A stretch of 15,488 nucleotides of DNA from JAVBOP01 sp031550405 (GCA_031550405.1 JAVBOP010000214.1:1-15488); one strand, 5' to 3'. Shown: positions 6,565-13,971, numbered from the stretch's first letter. Made by a program: numbers and translations. The notes: generated by a model not told the origin, from the sequence alone.

Positions 6565-6957
6565 ATGTTAAACGAAAATTCAAATTACAAATCATTCCTT
6601 CTTGGAACATTGATTGGTGGAGCTGTTGGAGCCATAACAGCATTGCTTTTAGCTCCTAAAAGCGGACGAGAACTACGCAGGGATATAGTTGATACTTCTA
6701 CAGACATTTATGACAAAGCCGCTGATTATGTTACAAATTCCATTCAAGAAGGCAAATCAAAAGCTCAAAATATTATAAATGTAGCCAGAAGGCAGGCAGA
6801 CAGCATGATTGAAGTTGCGAATGAATATCTCGACGACGCAAAACATAAAGTTTCCACTTCGAAGGAAACTGTGCAGGATAGATTTGAAAATCTAAAAGAG
6901 GCTGCCAAAGCTGGCTCAGAAGCTTTTAAAGCTGAATTGAACAATAATAATAAGTAA
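6565..6957 (+). CDS. YtxH-domain protein
   Basis: A 130-residue protein with one hydrophobic segment at about 12-29 containing the family glycine pattern LGTLIGGAVGAITALLLAP, then KSGRELRRDI. After that comes a long charged helical, probably coiled-coil part rich in Ala, Lys and Glu (40-125). YtxH proteins are small membrane-anchored proteins linked to stress in Bacillus; their biochemical function is unknown. AAGGGG sits 13-18 bases before the ATG. A strong hairpin terminator follows at 6971. The next gene encodes a DUF948-like protein, the same partnership as ytxG-ytxH in Bacillus. Confidence 0.85.
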   Translation: MLNENSNYKSFLLGTLIGGAVGAITALLLAPKSGRELRRDIVDTSTDIYDKAADYVTNSIQEGKSKAQNIINVARRQADSMIEVANEYLDDAKHKVSTSKETVQDRFENLKEAAKAGSEAFKAELNNNNK

Positions 6958-6970
6958 GGCTATAACTTTC

Positions 6971-7010
6971 ATGGGCAAGGGAAATATATCTCTTGCTCAT
7001 TTTTAATTTA
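6971..7010 (+). terminator. Rho-independent terminator after the YtxH gene
   Basis: A 12-base arm ATGGGCAAGGGA (6971-6982) pairs with TCTCTTGCTCAT (6989-7000) through two G-U pairs around the loop AATATA, and is followed by TTTTTAATTTATTTATTT. It closes the rmlA-pyrD-kdsC-ytxH run. It lies 27 bases before the next ATG, so some read-through may feed that gene. Confidence 0.8.
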
Positions 7011-7026
7011 TTTATTTGCTAATATT

Positions 7027-7500
7027 ATGTATTTACATTTGCTTAAAGATGTGTTAATAATTTTGCTGCTGGGATTTTCTACTGTATTGGCAGTGATTTT
7101 AATCCGTCTTGCTCTAACCTTGCGAAAGGCTGTCATTAACACAGAAGAAAAACTTGATGATATTAAACAAAATTTTATCGAGGTAAAAAATTCAATTAAT
7201 ACCACTGTTGACAACGTTAATCCTGTACTAAATGCGCTATTGCAGCACGTTGATGATATTAAGGTTGAGACAGTCTCTACTTTGGAACATATAAGGCAGA
7301 TGGTTGATGAAACTAAAACATTGACTGCCACATTGGATAACGAAGCTGCCAGCATGTTTGAAACTATTAATCAACTCGGAGCGCCTATTAAAAGCGCACT
7401 TGAAATCGTATCCAAGCCTCTCAACACCACTACACGCTTTACATCCGCATTAAATAAAGCATTTATTGCTTTCAAAAATAAATTAAGCAAACATCAATAA
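7027..7500 (+). CDS. DUF948/YtxG-like membrane-anchored coiled-coil protein
   Basis: A 157-residue protein with an N-terminal membrane helix (about 5-28, LLKDVLIILLLGFSTVLAVI) followed by a long heptad-like helical region with many Asn, Asp, Val and Thr (35-125). The end is basic (LNKAFIAFKNKLSKHQ). This is the build of DUF948 (YtxG-like) proteins, which often neighbour YtxH genes. The function is not known. The call rests mainly on topology and on the neighbour, because no sharp motif exists. It stands just downstream of a terminator and has no clear promoter of its own. Confidence 0.65.
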   Translation: MYLHLLKDVLIILLLGFSTVLAVILIRLALTLRKAVINTEEKLDDIKQNFIEVKNSINTTVDNVNPVLNALLQHVDDIKVETVSTLEHIRQMVDETKTLTATLDNEAASMFETINQLGAPIKSALEIVSKPLNTTTRFTSALNKAFIAFKNKLSKHQ

Positions 7501-7574
7501 TGTTTTTTAAATAAAAAGACTTTAATGTTACTATCTTATAAAAAATTCAATTATATTATTTATGTTTTTTTTAG

Positions 7575-7582
7575 TAAATTTG
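7575..7582 (+). promoter_or_regulatory. Candidate -7 box (TAnnTTTG) for the proline dehydrogenase gene
   Basis: TAAATTTG matches the Bacteroidota -7 consensus exactly and lies 41 bases before the ATG at 7624. No TTTG is seen at the expected upstream distance, so this is only half a promoter. The remainder of 7501-7623 holds nothing else that I recognise. Confidence 0.4.
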
Positions 7583-7623
7583 CATGCTTAATTTGTATTC
7601 AAACATTTCTTACAAAATAAATT

Positions 7624-8532
7624 ATGCTCAATAAAATTATAGTTGCTTCGATTCCTTTGATGCCGAAAAAGCTTGTGTGGCTTTTTGGAAAGAAATATAT
7701 TGCTGGTCTGACGCTTAACGATGCGGTGCGGGTTTCCAAATCTTTTGCCAAACTTGGCGGAAAAACCACGATTGATGCTCTCGGCGAATTTGTTACCGAT
7801 AAAAGTCGAGCTATCCATGAAAGGGATATGTCGTCTTCCGTTATTGATGCAATCGCAGCTGAGAATTTAAATTCGTATCTATCAATAAAACCAACGTCTT
7901 GCGGACTTGGTATTGATACAGAATTTGGATATGAAAACATTAAAATACTTATAGACAAGGCTAAAAAATTGGGGCAGAGATGTCGCATTGACATGGAAAA
8001 TTCGCCTTATACCGATAAAACAATGACTCTGTATAGGCGGTTGGTGGAGGATGGATATGACAATGTTGGCATAGTTTTGCAAGCGTATTTGAAGCGCACG
8101 GAAAGCGATATTAAATCCATTCTTGATTTGAAGCCCAACATACGCTTATGCAAAGGAATTTATGTTGAGAGCGCTGATATTGCTTTTAAAGGGAAAGAGG
8201 TTATTCGTGATAATTATAAGAAATTGTTAGATTTAATACTGGATAATATTCCAAATGGAGCATATCCGGCTATCGCAACGCACGATGAGCCGCTAATTCA
8301 ATATGCGGAAAAGCGTATTAAAGAAATTGGATTGAATAACACACAATACCATTTTGAAATGCTGCTTGGCGTACGCGAAGAACGCAGGAACAAGCTATTG
8401 CAAGCTGGTCATAATTTAACGATTTACGTGCCTTTTGGTGAAGACTGGTATGGCTATTCGACTCGCCGACTGAAAGAAAATCCTGAAATGGCAATGCACG
8501 TAACCAAAGCTATTTTTGGAATCGGCAAATAG
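7624..8532 (+). CDS. Proline dehydrogenase (monofunctional PRODH)
   Basis: FAD-dependent oxidation of proline to pyrroline-5-carboxylate, the first step of proline catabolism, usually at the inner membrane with electrons passed to quinone. The 302 residues fit the monofunctional family (about 300). The barrel motifs occur in order: DMENSPYT (123-130), RLCKGIY (174-180), FEMLLGV (244-250) and VPFGEDWYGYSTRRL (269-283). Arg281 and Arg282 correspond to the pair that binds the proline carboxylate. The pyrroline-5-carboxylate dehydrogenase partner is not in this window. A possible promoter box lies at 7575. A terminator shared with the convergent rplY operon lies 24 bases after the stop. Confidence 0.92.
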   Translation: MLNKIIVASIPLMPKKLVWLFGKKYIAGLTLNDAVRVSKSFAKLGGKTTIDALGEFVTDKSRAIHERDMSSSVIDAIAAENLNSYLSIKPTSCGLGIDTEFGYENIKILIDKAKKLGQRCRIDMENSPYTDKTMTLYRRLVEDGYDNVGIVLQAYLKRTESDIKSILDLKPNIRLCKGIYVESADIAFKGKEVIRDNYKKLLDLILDNIPNGAYPAIATHDEPLIQYAEKRIKEIGLNNTQYHFEMLLGVREERRNKLLQAGHNLTIYVPFGEDWYGYSTRRLKENPEMAMHVTKAIFGIGK

Positions 8533-8556
8533 CTGTCAATTTTCCATACAAAACAA

Positions 8557-8585
8557 AAGCCTGCCAAATTGTTTTTAGCAGGCTT
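8557..8585 (-). terminator. Terminator of the tRNA-Gln/prs/rplY unit, possibly bidirectional
   Basis: AAGCCTGC (8557-8564) and GCAGGCTT (8578-8585) form a perfect 8-bp stem with AAA/TTT pairing inside the loop. Read on the minus strand it is followed by TTGTTTTGT, and it lies 26 bases after the rplY stop. On the plus strand the T-run is poor, but it may also stop proline dehydrogenase transcripts. Confidence 0.75.
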
Positions 8586-8611
8586 CTTGATTTATATCAA
8601 TACTGTTTTTT

Positions 8612-9208
8612 TTATCCTTGTGCGGCAGCGGCTTCTTCTCTTAAGCTTTCACCTGCTTTACCTCTTGGTATATTGACAGCACAAATTAATGAATCAGCAG
8701 GTATTTCATATTCGATACCTTCAAAAGACAAGTCTTTTAGATGAATTGATTGCCCCACATCAAGTTGCCCTACATTAATTTCTAATGAGCTTAAAATATA
8801 TTTAGGCAGACATGAAATCTTACATTTATGAAAGACTTGTTGGAAAGTACCGCCCTTTCTAACACCTATGGGTTGCCCTCCAACAAATTCAAAAGGCACC
8901 TCTATAGAAATTTTTCTATCATCAGATATGCCAAGCAGGTCAAAATGCGTAATTTTATCAGTAACTGGATCGAATTTAACGTCCTTTAGCACACACTTTT
9001 CAGTATTGCCATCAACTTCCAAATTTACAACTTTTACATGCGAAGTATAAACGACCGGTCTAAGAGCGAGAGCATTTACTGATATATTGATTGCTGCCTG
9101 CCCTTTTGAATAGAAAACTCCCGGCACACTACCTTCTTTTCTTATTTTCTTAGAAGTTTGTTTTCCTGATTCTCGTTTGTTTGCTTTTAAAGCTATTTCT
9201 TGTAACAT
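8612..9208 (-). CDS. rplY: 50S ribosomal protein L25 (general stress protein Ctc form)
   Basis: Binds 5S rRNA in the large ribosomal subunit. The 198 residues include the N-terminal L25 beta-barrel (about 1-95: KRESGKQTSKKIRKEGSVPGVFY, written here as the stretch at 11-33, then LKDVKFDPVTDKITHFD). The C-terminal TL5/Ctc domain follows (about 100-185: VPFEFVGGQPIGVRKGGTFQ, then IHLKDLSFEG). The acidic and Ala-rich tail is typical of long forms. It lies 54 bases after prs on the same strand, and prs-rplY adjacency is known in many bacteria. The hairpin at 8557 ends the unit. Confidence 0.93.
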   Translation of the reverse strand: MLQEIALKANKRESGKQTSKKIRKEGSVPGVFYSKGQAAINISVNALALRPVVYTSHVKVVNLEVDGNTEKCVLKDVKFDPVTDKITHFDLLGISDDRKISIEVPFEFVGGQPIGVRKGGTFQQVFHKCKISCLPKYILSSLEINVGQLDVGQSIHLKDLSFEGIEYEIPADSLICAVNIPRGKAGESLREEAAAAQG

Positions 9209-9262
9209 AATTTATATAACTTCCTTAATAATATTCATTTATTCATTCGCTGTGCGCTGCGA

Positions 9263-10201
9263 TTATCTAGCAATATCAAAAAGCGAGCTGACGGAGCGAT
9301 TATCATAAGTTCTGTGAATGGCATCCGCTATTAATTCGCCTAATGAAATCACCTCTATCTTATCCAAGTCTTTTTTCAAAGGAATGGTATCCGTAACGAA
9401 GAGCTTGTCTATTCCATAAGAATTTTCAATAAGTTCCATCGCTTTTCCTGAACAAACCGGATGTACAACTACACCATATATATCCCTTGCTCCCTTGTCT
9501 TTCAAGGCTTCTGCGCATTTTATAAAAGTTGAGCCTGTGTCTATCATATCGTCAACTATTAAAATGTTTTTATCTTTCACATCGCCAATGATAGTTGTAA
9601 TTTCAGCGATATTGTGAGCTGGACGGCGTTTGTCGACCAATACCAAAGAGCCGTTTAGCTTTTCAGAATAAGCCCTAGCTGTTTTTATTCCGCCAATATC
9701 AGGCGAGGCCACTGCAAGTGGCTGCAAATCCATTTCAACCAGTTTTTTGAAAATAACAGGTGAAGCATATAAATGATCTACCGGTATGTCAAAATATCCT
9801 TGTATCTGCGATGAATGCAAATCCACAACCAATATCCTGTCGGCACCTGCATTAACCAGTAGATTGGCAACTAATTTAGCAGTCAAAGAAACTCGTGGCT
9901 GATCCTTTCTGTCCTGTCGCGCATACCCAAAATATGGAATAACTGCCGTTATCCGCTTTGCCGAAGCACGCTTGGCAGCGTCTATCAACATCAACAGTTC
10001 CATAATATTATCCGCCGGAGCCGTTGTTGATTGCACGATAAACAACTCAATTCCCCGAATATTTTCTTCAAATTTTACCCAAATCTCGCCATCGCTAAAG
10101 TTACGTATAGAAGTTGGTGTTAATTCCTTTCCGAGATGTTTTGCTATTCGCTCTGCTAATGGGATATTTGAACGACCGGTCGCAATTTTTAAATCTTGCA
10201 T
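9263..10201 (-). CDS. prs: Ribose-phosphate pyrophosphokinase (PRPP synthetase)
   Basis: Transfers pyrophosphate from ATP to ribose-5-phosphate to make PRPP for nucleotide, His and Trp synthesis. With the start at 10201 the protein is 312 residues, the normal class I length. It shows FSDGEIWVKF, the ATP-loop region YFGYARQDRK, DLHSSQIQGYF and the PRPP signature ILIVDDMIDTGST. The reading frame continues upstream to an ATG at 10300, but those 33 extra codons are simply the tRNA-Gln gene read through, so the inner ATG is right. It begins 27 bases after the tRNA 3' end and is very likely on the same transcript, with tRNA processing releasing the mRNA. No Shine-Dalgarno is seen. Confidence 0.95.
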   Translation of the reverse strand: MQDLKIATGRSNIPLAERIAKHLGKELTPTSIRNFSDGEIWVKFEENIRGIELFIVQSTTAPADNIMELLMLIDAAKRASAKRITAVIPYFGYARQDRKDQPRVSLTAKLVANLLVNAGADRILVVDLHSSQIQGYFDIPVDHLYASPVIFKKLVEMDLQPLAVASPDIGGIKTARAYSEKLNGSLVLVDKRRPAHNIAEITTIIGDVKDKNILIVDDMIDTGSTFIKCAEALKDKGARDIYGVVVHPVCSGKAMELIENSYGIDKLFVTDTIPLKKDLDKIEVISLGELIADAIHRTYDNRSVSSLFDIAR

Positions 10202-10227
10202 TGGACTTGCTGTTTTTGCTGAAAAAG

Positions 10228-10299
10228 CTGAGGCGGTAGGGATCGAACCTACGAATGCCGGACCCAAAACCCGGTGCCTTACCACTTGGCGACGCCTCA
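10228..10299 (-). tRNA. tRNA-Gln (anticodon TTG)
   Basis: The cloverleaf is complete. Acceptor TGAGGCG pairs fully with CGCCTCA, the D-stem is GCC/GGC, and anticodon stem CCGGG/TCCGG has one G-U pair and loop TTTTGGG (anticodon TTG, decoding CAA). T-arm GTAGG-TTCGATC-CCTAC follows, with discriminator G. CCA is not encoded, so it must be added. The gene is 72 bases long and lies just upstream of prs. Confidence 0.96.
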
Positions 10300-10317
10300 C
10301 ACTAAATTATAGGAATA

Positions 10318-10349
10318 CAAAAATACGCACTTTTTAATATATATCCAAA
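10318..10349 (-). promoter_or_regulatory. Bacteroidota-type promoter for tRNA-Gln/prs/rplY
   Basis: On the minus strand TTTG (10349-10346) is followed after 20 bases by TATTTTTG (10325-10318), matching both boxes of the known Bacteroidota consensus. The -7 box ends 18 bases before the mature tRNA 5' end, a sensible distance. This is the clearest promoter in the window and the main support for the phylum assignment. Confidence 0.75.
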
Positions 10350-10586
10350 TTTTAATTTCAACCAACACCTATGATTATTAAATTTGCTTGAATACATAAC
10401 ACAAGCAGATATTTATTATTTTACCCTGCAAATGGGCAGATAAACTTAATCCAGCATTCAATACGGTAACATTTCTTGAAAAATTGAGCAAACTTGCATT
10501 TATGAGCTATCAAAATTTCCATTTTCCCCTGTTTTCGAAATATGTATAATAATTACCGCATGTATGCTTGAAAAATATGCAATGCC
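10350..10586. other. Intergenic region without recognised gene
   Basis: AT-rich spacer between two divergent promoters. I see no open reading frame of useful length and no RNA gene. Small inverted repeats only, for example CTTG...CAAG near 10388 and CTGC...GCAG near 10432, are too short to mean much. Confidence 0.5.
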
Positions 10587-10617
10587 TTGTTTTTTATACG
10601 CAATCTTGCTATCTTTG
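10587..10617 (+). promoter_or_regulatory. Candidate Bacteroidota-type promoter for the DUF454 gene
   Basis: TTG (10587-10589), 20 bases, then TATCTTTG (10610-10617), an exact match to TAnnTTTG, 32 bases before the GTG start at 10650. Confidence 0.6.
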
Positions 10618-10649
10618 CAAACAATAAACATAATATTAGAATAGAGTAA

Positions 10650-11012
10650 GTGAAAATATTTTATATAGTATTAGGCAGCGTATCTCTAATATTAGGCATT
10701 TTAGGGGTATTTTTGCCACTTTTGCCAACAACTCCGTTTTTACTCCTGACAGCATTCTGCTATATGCGAGGCTCTGCGAAATTGTACGACAAACTTATGT
10801 CGCATAAATACATAGGAGCTTATATAAAAGATTTTCGCGAAAATAAACGCATACCACTAAAAACAAAAGTTGCATCCATATCCCTGTTGTGGCTAACAAT
10901 CGCATATTCAGCAATATTCGTAGCATCTTGCATATATATTAAAATATTATTATTTATTATTGCTATATGTGTTACAATTCATATATTATCATATAAAACA
11001 AAAGAACATTGA
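10650..11012 (+). CDS. DUF454 (YbaN-family) inner membrane protein
   Basis: A 120-residue protein with three to four predicted membrane segments (about 3-36, split near the Pro pair, then 78-93 and 97-112). The family's N-terminal pattern is present: GVFLPLLPTTPFLLLTAFCY, then RGSAKLYDKLMSHKYIG and DFRENKRIPLKTK at 63-75. The function of DUF454 is unknown. The start is GTG at 10650, preceded by a weak AGAG and by a good promoter candidate. It converges with the HAD hydrolase gene, with only 30 bases between them and no clear terminator. Confidence 0.85.
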   Translation: MKIFYIVLGSVSLILGILGVFLPLLPTTPFLLLTAFCYMRGSAKLYDKLMSHKYIGAYIKDFRENKRIPLKTKVASISLLWLTIAYSAIFVASCIYIKILLFIIAICVTIHILSYKTKEH

Positions 11013-11042
11013 TATCCCGTTAAATTTAATATGCTTACATCG

Positions 11043-11780
11043 CTAAAAATTATTAATTATTCTTTCAATTTCATTCCAGTCTTTGGCAATATAATCAGCA
11101 ACGCTTGTTAATGGCTTTTGAGCAGCCAGCTCGGAGTCAGGATCGCCATCATACCGAATTGCTTTCATCCCAATGCTTTTAGCCCCAAGAATATCTGTTC
11201 GCTCAATATCGCCAATATGAAGAGCGTTGTCTGGTGTACAGTTTAAGGCATCAAGCGCTGCCATAAAAGCAATTTTATGAGGTTTGGCAAAACCTGTCTC
11301 ATCAGAAAAACTATATGTAGAAAAATATTTGTCAATCCCCTTATTTTGCATCAACTTACGCATAATTTTCCCCGGACTGAATCCCGAATCAGAAATTATA
11401 GCTAATTGGTATTTTTGACTTAATTCTGGCAAAATATTTTCTACAAATGGCTGTAAATCAGGCGGAAAATATAAAATCGATTTTTCAAAAAAATCAACAA
11501 TATAATCAAGCGCTGCGGGATTATTTGAAAAGTGCATTTTCTCCCAAATATGCGACAAAATTTCTCTAGCGTCAGGAGTTCGTTGCATATTTTGCCATAT
11601 ATTATTGTAGTATTGCCATGAATATTTCAATACATTTATTAATTTTTTTTCATCAAACTCTATATTCATATCGAAGAGTGTATCAAAAAGTACCTTTAAA
11701 CGTGATTGGTTACGTAAAAAACCATCTTGCGAATCAAACAAGGTATTCCAAAAATCAATTGTTATAACTTTAATTTTCAT
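11043..11780 (-). CDS. HAD-superfamily hydrolase, Trp at the acid/base position
   Basis: A cytoplasmic HAD protein of 245 residues with a helical cap (about 15-110) between motif I and motif II. Motif I is DFWNTLF (nucleophile Asp9). Motif II is Ser130 in IISDSG, motif III Lys166 in GFAKPHK, and motif IV the GDIERTD segment (Asp191 region). The usual second Asp of motif I (Asp+2) is Trp11, as in haloacid-dehalogenase-like branches where a bulky residue occupies this place. The protein may therefore not be a classical phosphatase. The substrate cannot be told. It begins with ATG at 11780 and has no clear promoter box. Confidence 0.85.
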   Translation of the reverse strand: MKIKVITIDFWNTLFDSQDGFLRNQSRLKVLFDTLFDMNIEFDEKKLINVLKYSWQYYNNIWQNMQRTPDAREILSHIWEKMHFSNNPAALDYIVDFFEKSILYFPPDLQPFVENILPELSQKYQLAIISDSGFSPGKIMRKLMQNKGIDKYFSTYSFSDETGFAKPHKIAFMAALDALNCTPDNALHIGDIERTDILGAKSIGMKAIRYDGDPDSELAAQKPLTSVADYIAKDWNEIERIINNF

Positions 11781-11816
11781 AATTGGCTAAATTAACAAAA
11801 AAAGGATAATACGCCA

Positions 11817-11904
11817 CTATATCGATTCTCCTGTCTGTGTTATTAATTTGTGAATATTATATTGTAATTACTCTTTTTAAATCAATGCAGGATCGATGCT
11901 ATAG
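11817..11904. repeat. Long-range imperfect inverted repeat between the HAD gene and kdsA
   Basis: CTATATCGATTCTCCTG (11817-11833) and CAGGATCGATGCTATAG (11888-11904) are near-complementary arms about 54 bases apart, each with an ATCGAT core. It sits between two divergent genes and might be a regulatory site, but it may also be chance. Confidence 0.3.
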
Positions 11905-11976
11905 AAGCAAATGCAATTCTTGGTTTTTGAAAATATCAATTTGACCATGCGTTGTTTTACATACAAATTAATTCAT

Positions 11977-11984
11977 TATATTTG
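11977..11984 (+). promoter_or_regulatory. -7 box of kdsA, placing the start almost leaderless
   Basis: TATATTTG matches TAnnTTTG exactly. It ends only 8 bases before the kdsA ATG, so transcription would begin within a few bases of the start codon. A TTG at 11952-11954 is somewhat far upstream (22 bases). Confidence 0.5.
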
Positions 11985-11992
11985 CAGTAATT

Positions 11993-12796
11993 ATGGATAA
12001 ATTTATAATAATTGCGGGACCATGCGTTGTTGAATCAGAAGAAATGCTTCATGAGACAGCAGCCCATTTGAAGGGAATCTGCGAGCAGTTTGCAGATGTA
12101 GAACTGTATTTTAAGGCGTCGTATCGCAAGGCAAATCGGACAAGCTATGATTCGTTTATAGGCGTTGGTGATTTGCGCGCCTTGCAGTGGCTTGCCGATA
12201 TTAAAATTAAATATAATTTACCAATCTTGACGGATATCCATTCGCCAGCTGAAGCTGAAATAGCAGCAGAATATGTAGATGTTTTGCAAATACCGGCATT
12301 CTTGGCACGTCAAACCGACTTGCTGATTGCTGCCGCTAAAACAAATAAAAAAATAAATATCAAAAAAGCGCAATTTATGGCTGCAAATGATATGGAAAAG
12401 GCTGCAAAAAAAGTGGCTGAAAATGGCAATTCGCAAATTTGGCTTACGGAGCGCGGCACGTTTTTTGGTTACCACGATTTGGTGGTCGATTTTCGCTCGC
12501 TAATTTCTATGCAGAAGTTCAGCTATCCCGTGATTTACGATGCAACCCATTCTGTGCAGCAGCCTTCGATTGGCGCACAGTCAGGTGGAAATCCTGAATA
12601 TATTCCTGCTCTTGCTCTCGCTGCTGTTGCAGCCGGCATCAATGGTATATTCTTTGAGACGCATCCGAATCCGTCTGTTGCAAAAAGTGATGCTGCAACA
12701 CAATTGCCATTAGGCAACGCCTCGGAATTTATCTCTAATATCATTAATTTACATAGGTTTATACGCACTAATAAGCATCAACAACCGCTAACATGA
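11993..12796 (+). CDS. kdsA: Kdo-8-phosphate synthase KdsA, metal-dependent type
   Basis: Condenses phosphoenolpyruvate with arabinose-5-phosphate to Kdo-8-phosphate, the first committed step of Kdo synthesis. The 267 residues show AGPCVVES (8-15), FKASYRKANRTS, TDIHSPAEA, LQIPAFLARQTDLL, IKKAQFM, DATHSVQQPS and FETHPNP in family order. The four metal ligands known from the Aquifex enzyme are all present: Cys11, His186, Glu222 and Asp233. The metal-free E. coli type has Asn for the first. It starts at ATG 11993 beside a promoter box. rsgA begins 24 bases after the stop. Together with kdsC it supports a Kdo-containing lipopolysaccharide. Confidence 0.95.
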   Translation: MDKFIIIAGPCVVESEEMLHETAAHLKGICEQFADVELYFKASYRKANRTSYDSFIGVGDLRALQWLADIKIKYNLPILTDIHSPAEAEIAAEYVDVLQIPAFLARQTDLLIAAAKTNKKINIKKAQFMAANDMEKAAKKVAENGNSQIWLTERGTFFGYHDLVVDFRSLISMQKFSYPVIYDATHSVQQPSIGAQSGGNPEYIPALALAAVAAGINGIFFETHPNPSVAKSDAATQLPLGNASEFISNIINLHRFIRTNKHQQPLT

Positions 12797-12818
12797 TTTA
12801 TGAAAATAAATTCATAAA
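12797..12818. repeat. AT-only intergenic dyad, copy 2, between kdsA and rsgA
   Basis: TTTATGAA-AATAAA-TTCATAAA, an 8-bp perfect inverted repeat that starts on the base after the kdsA stop and ends 2 bases before the rsgA ATG. It lacks a T-run, so it does not look like a simple terminator. See also 32-55, 13948-13967 and 15216-15239. Confidence 0.6.
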
Positions 12819-12820
12819 CT

Positions 12821-13882
12821 ATGGAGGTATTTTTTTGTGAAAATAAAACTGGAAGATTGAGGAAAATAATTAATAAATTACGCAACATTGAACCACATAA
12901 ACAAATTCCCATACGTAGAACAAGAACTCATAATTTGACGTTATTAAAGGAAGTTGGAGAAATTCCGCCAAATGCTAAATATGGCAAAGTCTGTTCCATT
13001 GTTGGCAATCAGGTGATTGTGGAAACCTCAGAAAATAATACGACAATACATTATAGCTGCGTGCCTGCCGGAGCGATTATTTCGCGTAATAGCAACCTTT
13101 CCAATCTGATTGCAGCGGGTGATAACGTGTGGTTTATTACGACCAGTGATTCGCTCGGCTCTATAATCAAAATTGATGAGCGCAAGCAAATTTTATCACG
13201 GACAGATCCTTCTAACCATAATAGAGAACAGATACTTGCAGCAAATGTGGATAATTTAATTATATTTTTCTCCACTGTAGAACCTGCCCTTAATACTCGC
13301 ATGATTGAGCGGTATGTCATTGCTGCCAAATTGGGCACTGTAAATCCCATAATATGTATAAATAAAATGGACTTAGTAAATAATGTAGAGCAAAAGGATA
13401 TTTATTCAATATTTCAAGATTATAAGTTGCCATGCTTTTTCATAAGTGCTTTGAATAGCAAGGGCATAGAACCAGTAAAAAAAATATTGAAAAACAAAGA
13501 AAGCGTTATTTCTGGTCCTTCTGGTGCGGGAAAATCGACATTCCTTAATAATTTGATAGGCTACAAGGCGCAGGCTGTCAACGAAATTAGCGAATATACG
13601 AACAAAGGCTTGCACACTACAAGTTTCTCTAAACGCTACAGCTTACATGATAATACCGCTATAATAGACACTCCGGGTCTGCGGGAATTTGGCATTTGGA
13701 ATTTGCGAAAAGATGAGCTCGCTTTATTTTTTGATGAGTTTTTAGAATATTTTTATGACTGCCAATTTACCGATTGCACGCATACGCATGAACCGCACTG
13801 TGCCGTGAAGGCGGCTGTTCAGGAAGGCAAAATATCAGAAGCAAGATATATGAACTACCTCAGCATATATGATACCCTGTAA
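12821..13882 (+). CDS. rsgA: Small ribosomal subunit biogenesis GTPase RsgA
   Basis: A circularly permuted GTPase that checks late assembly of the 30S subunit. In 353 residues: a basic N-terminal extension (1-50), an OB-fold starting about 54 (YGKVCSIVGNQ), then G4 NKMD (181-184), G1 GPSGAGKST (232-240) and G3 DTPG (283-286). The zinc knuckle is Cys314, Cys319, His321, Cys327 with the family spacing. The length equals that of E. coli RsgA, which also has a basic N-terminal extension. Start is uncertain: GGAGG lies on the ATG itself (12823-12827), where it cannot serve it. It would suit a GTG at 12837, which is out of frame and stops after seven codons. A run of seven T follows the GGAGG. Confidence 0.93.
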   Translation: MEVFFCENKTGRLRKIINKLRNIEPHKQIPIRRTRTHNLTLLKEVGEIPPNAKYGKVCSIVGNQVIVETSENNTTIHYSCVPAGAIISRNSNLSNLIAAGDNVWFITTSDSLGSIIKIDERKQILSRTDPSNHNREQILAANVDNLIIFFSTVEPALNTRMIERYVIAAKLGTVNPIICINKMDLVNNVEQKDIYSIFQDYKLPCFFISALNSKGIEPVKKILKNKESVISGPSGAGKSTFLNNLIGYKAQAVNEISEYTNKGLHTTSFSKRYSLHDNTAIIDTPGLREFGIWNLRKDELALFFDEFLEYFYDCQFTDCTHTHEPHCAVKAAVQEGKISEARYMNYLSIYDTL

Positions 13883-13885
13883 ACA

Positions 13886-13930
13886 GCAATAATGCTATTT
13901 AGATTTCGATAAATAACTGCTATTATTAGC
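13886..13930. terminator. Imperfect stem-loop between convergent rsgA and MFS genes
   Basis: GCAATAATGCTATTTA (13886-13901) can pair with TAAATAACTGCTATTATTAG (13910-13929) with bulges around the loop GATTTCGA. The position, 3 bases after the rsgA stop and between converging genes, suits a bidirectional terminator, but there is no T-run. Confidence 0.4.
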
Positions 13931-13947
13931 GATTATAACCTGCAGTA

Positions 13948-13967
13948 TTATGAATTTTATTTCATAA
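13948..13967. repeat. AT-only intergenic dyad, copy 3, between rsgA and MFS gene ends
   Basis: TTATGAA-TTTTAT-TTCATAA, a 7-bp perfect inverted repeat 4 bases from the stop codon of the MFS gene. It has the same arms and spacer length as the other three copies. Confidence 0.55.
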
Positions 13968-13971
13968 ATCA

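Noticed and set aside
10202..10300. N-terminal 33-residue extension of Prs
   Set aside because: These codons are the tRNA-Gln gene and its 3' spacer; the family length fits the inner ATG.
9972..10337. 121-codon plus-strand frame across the tRNA and prs
   Set aside because: Antisense shadow of prs and the tRNA, no recognisable protein.
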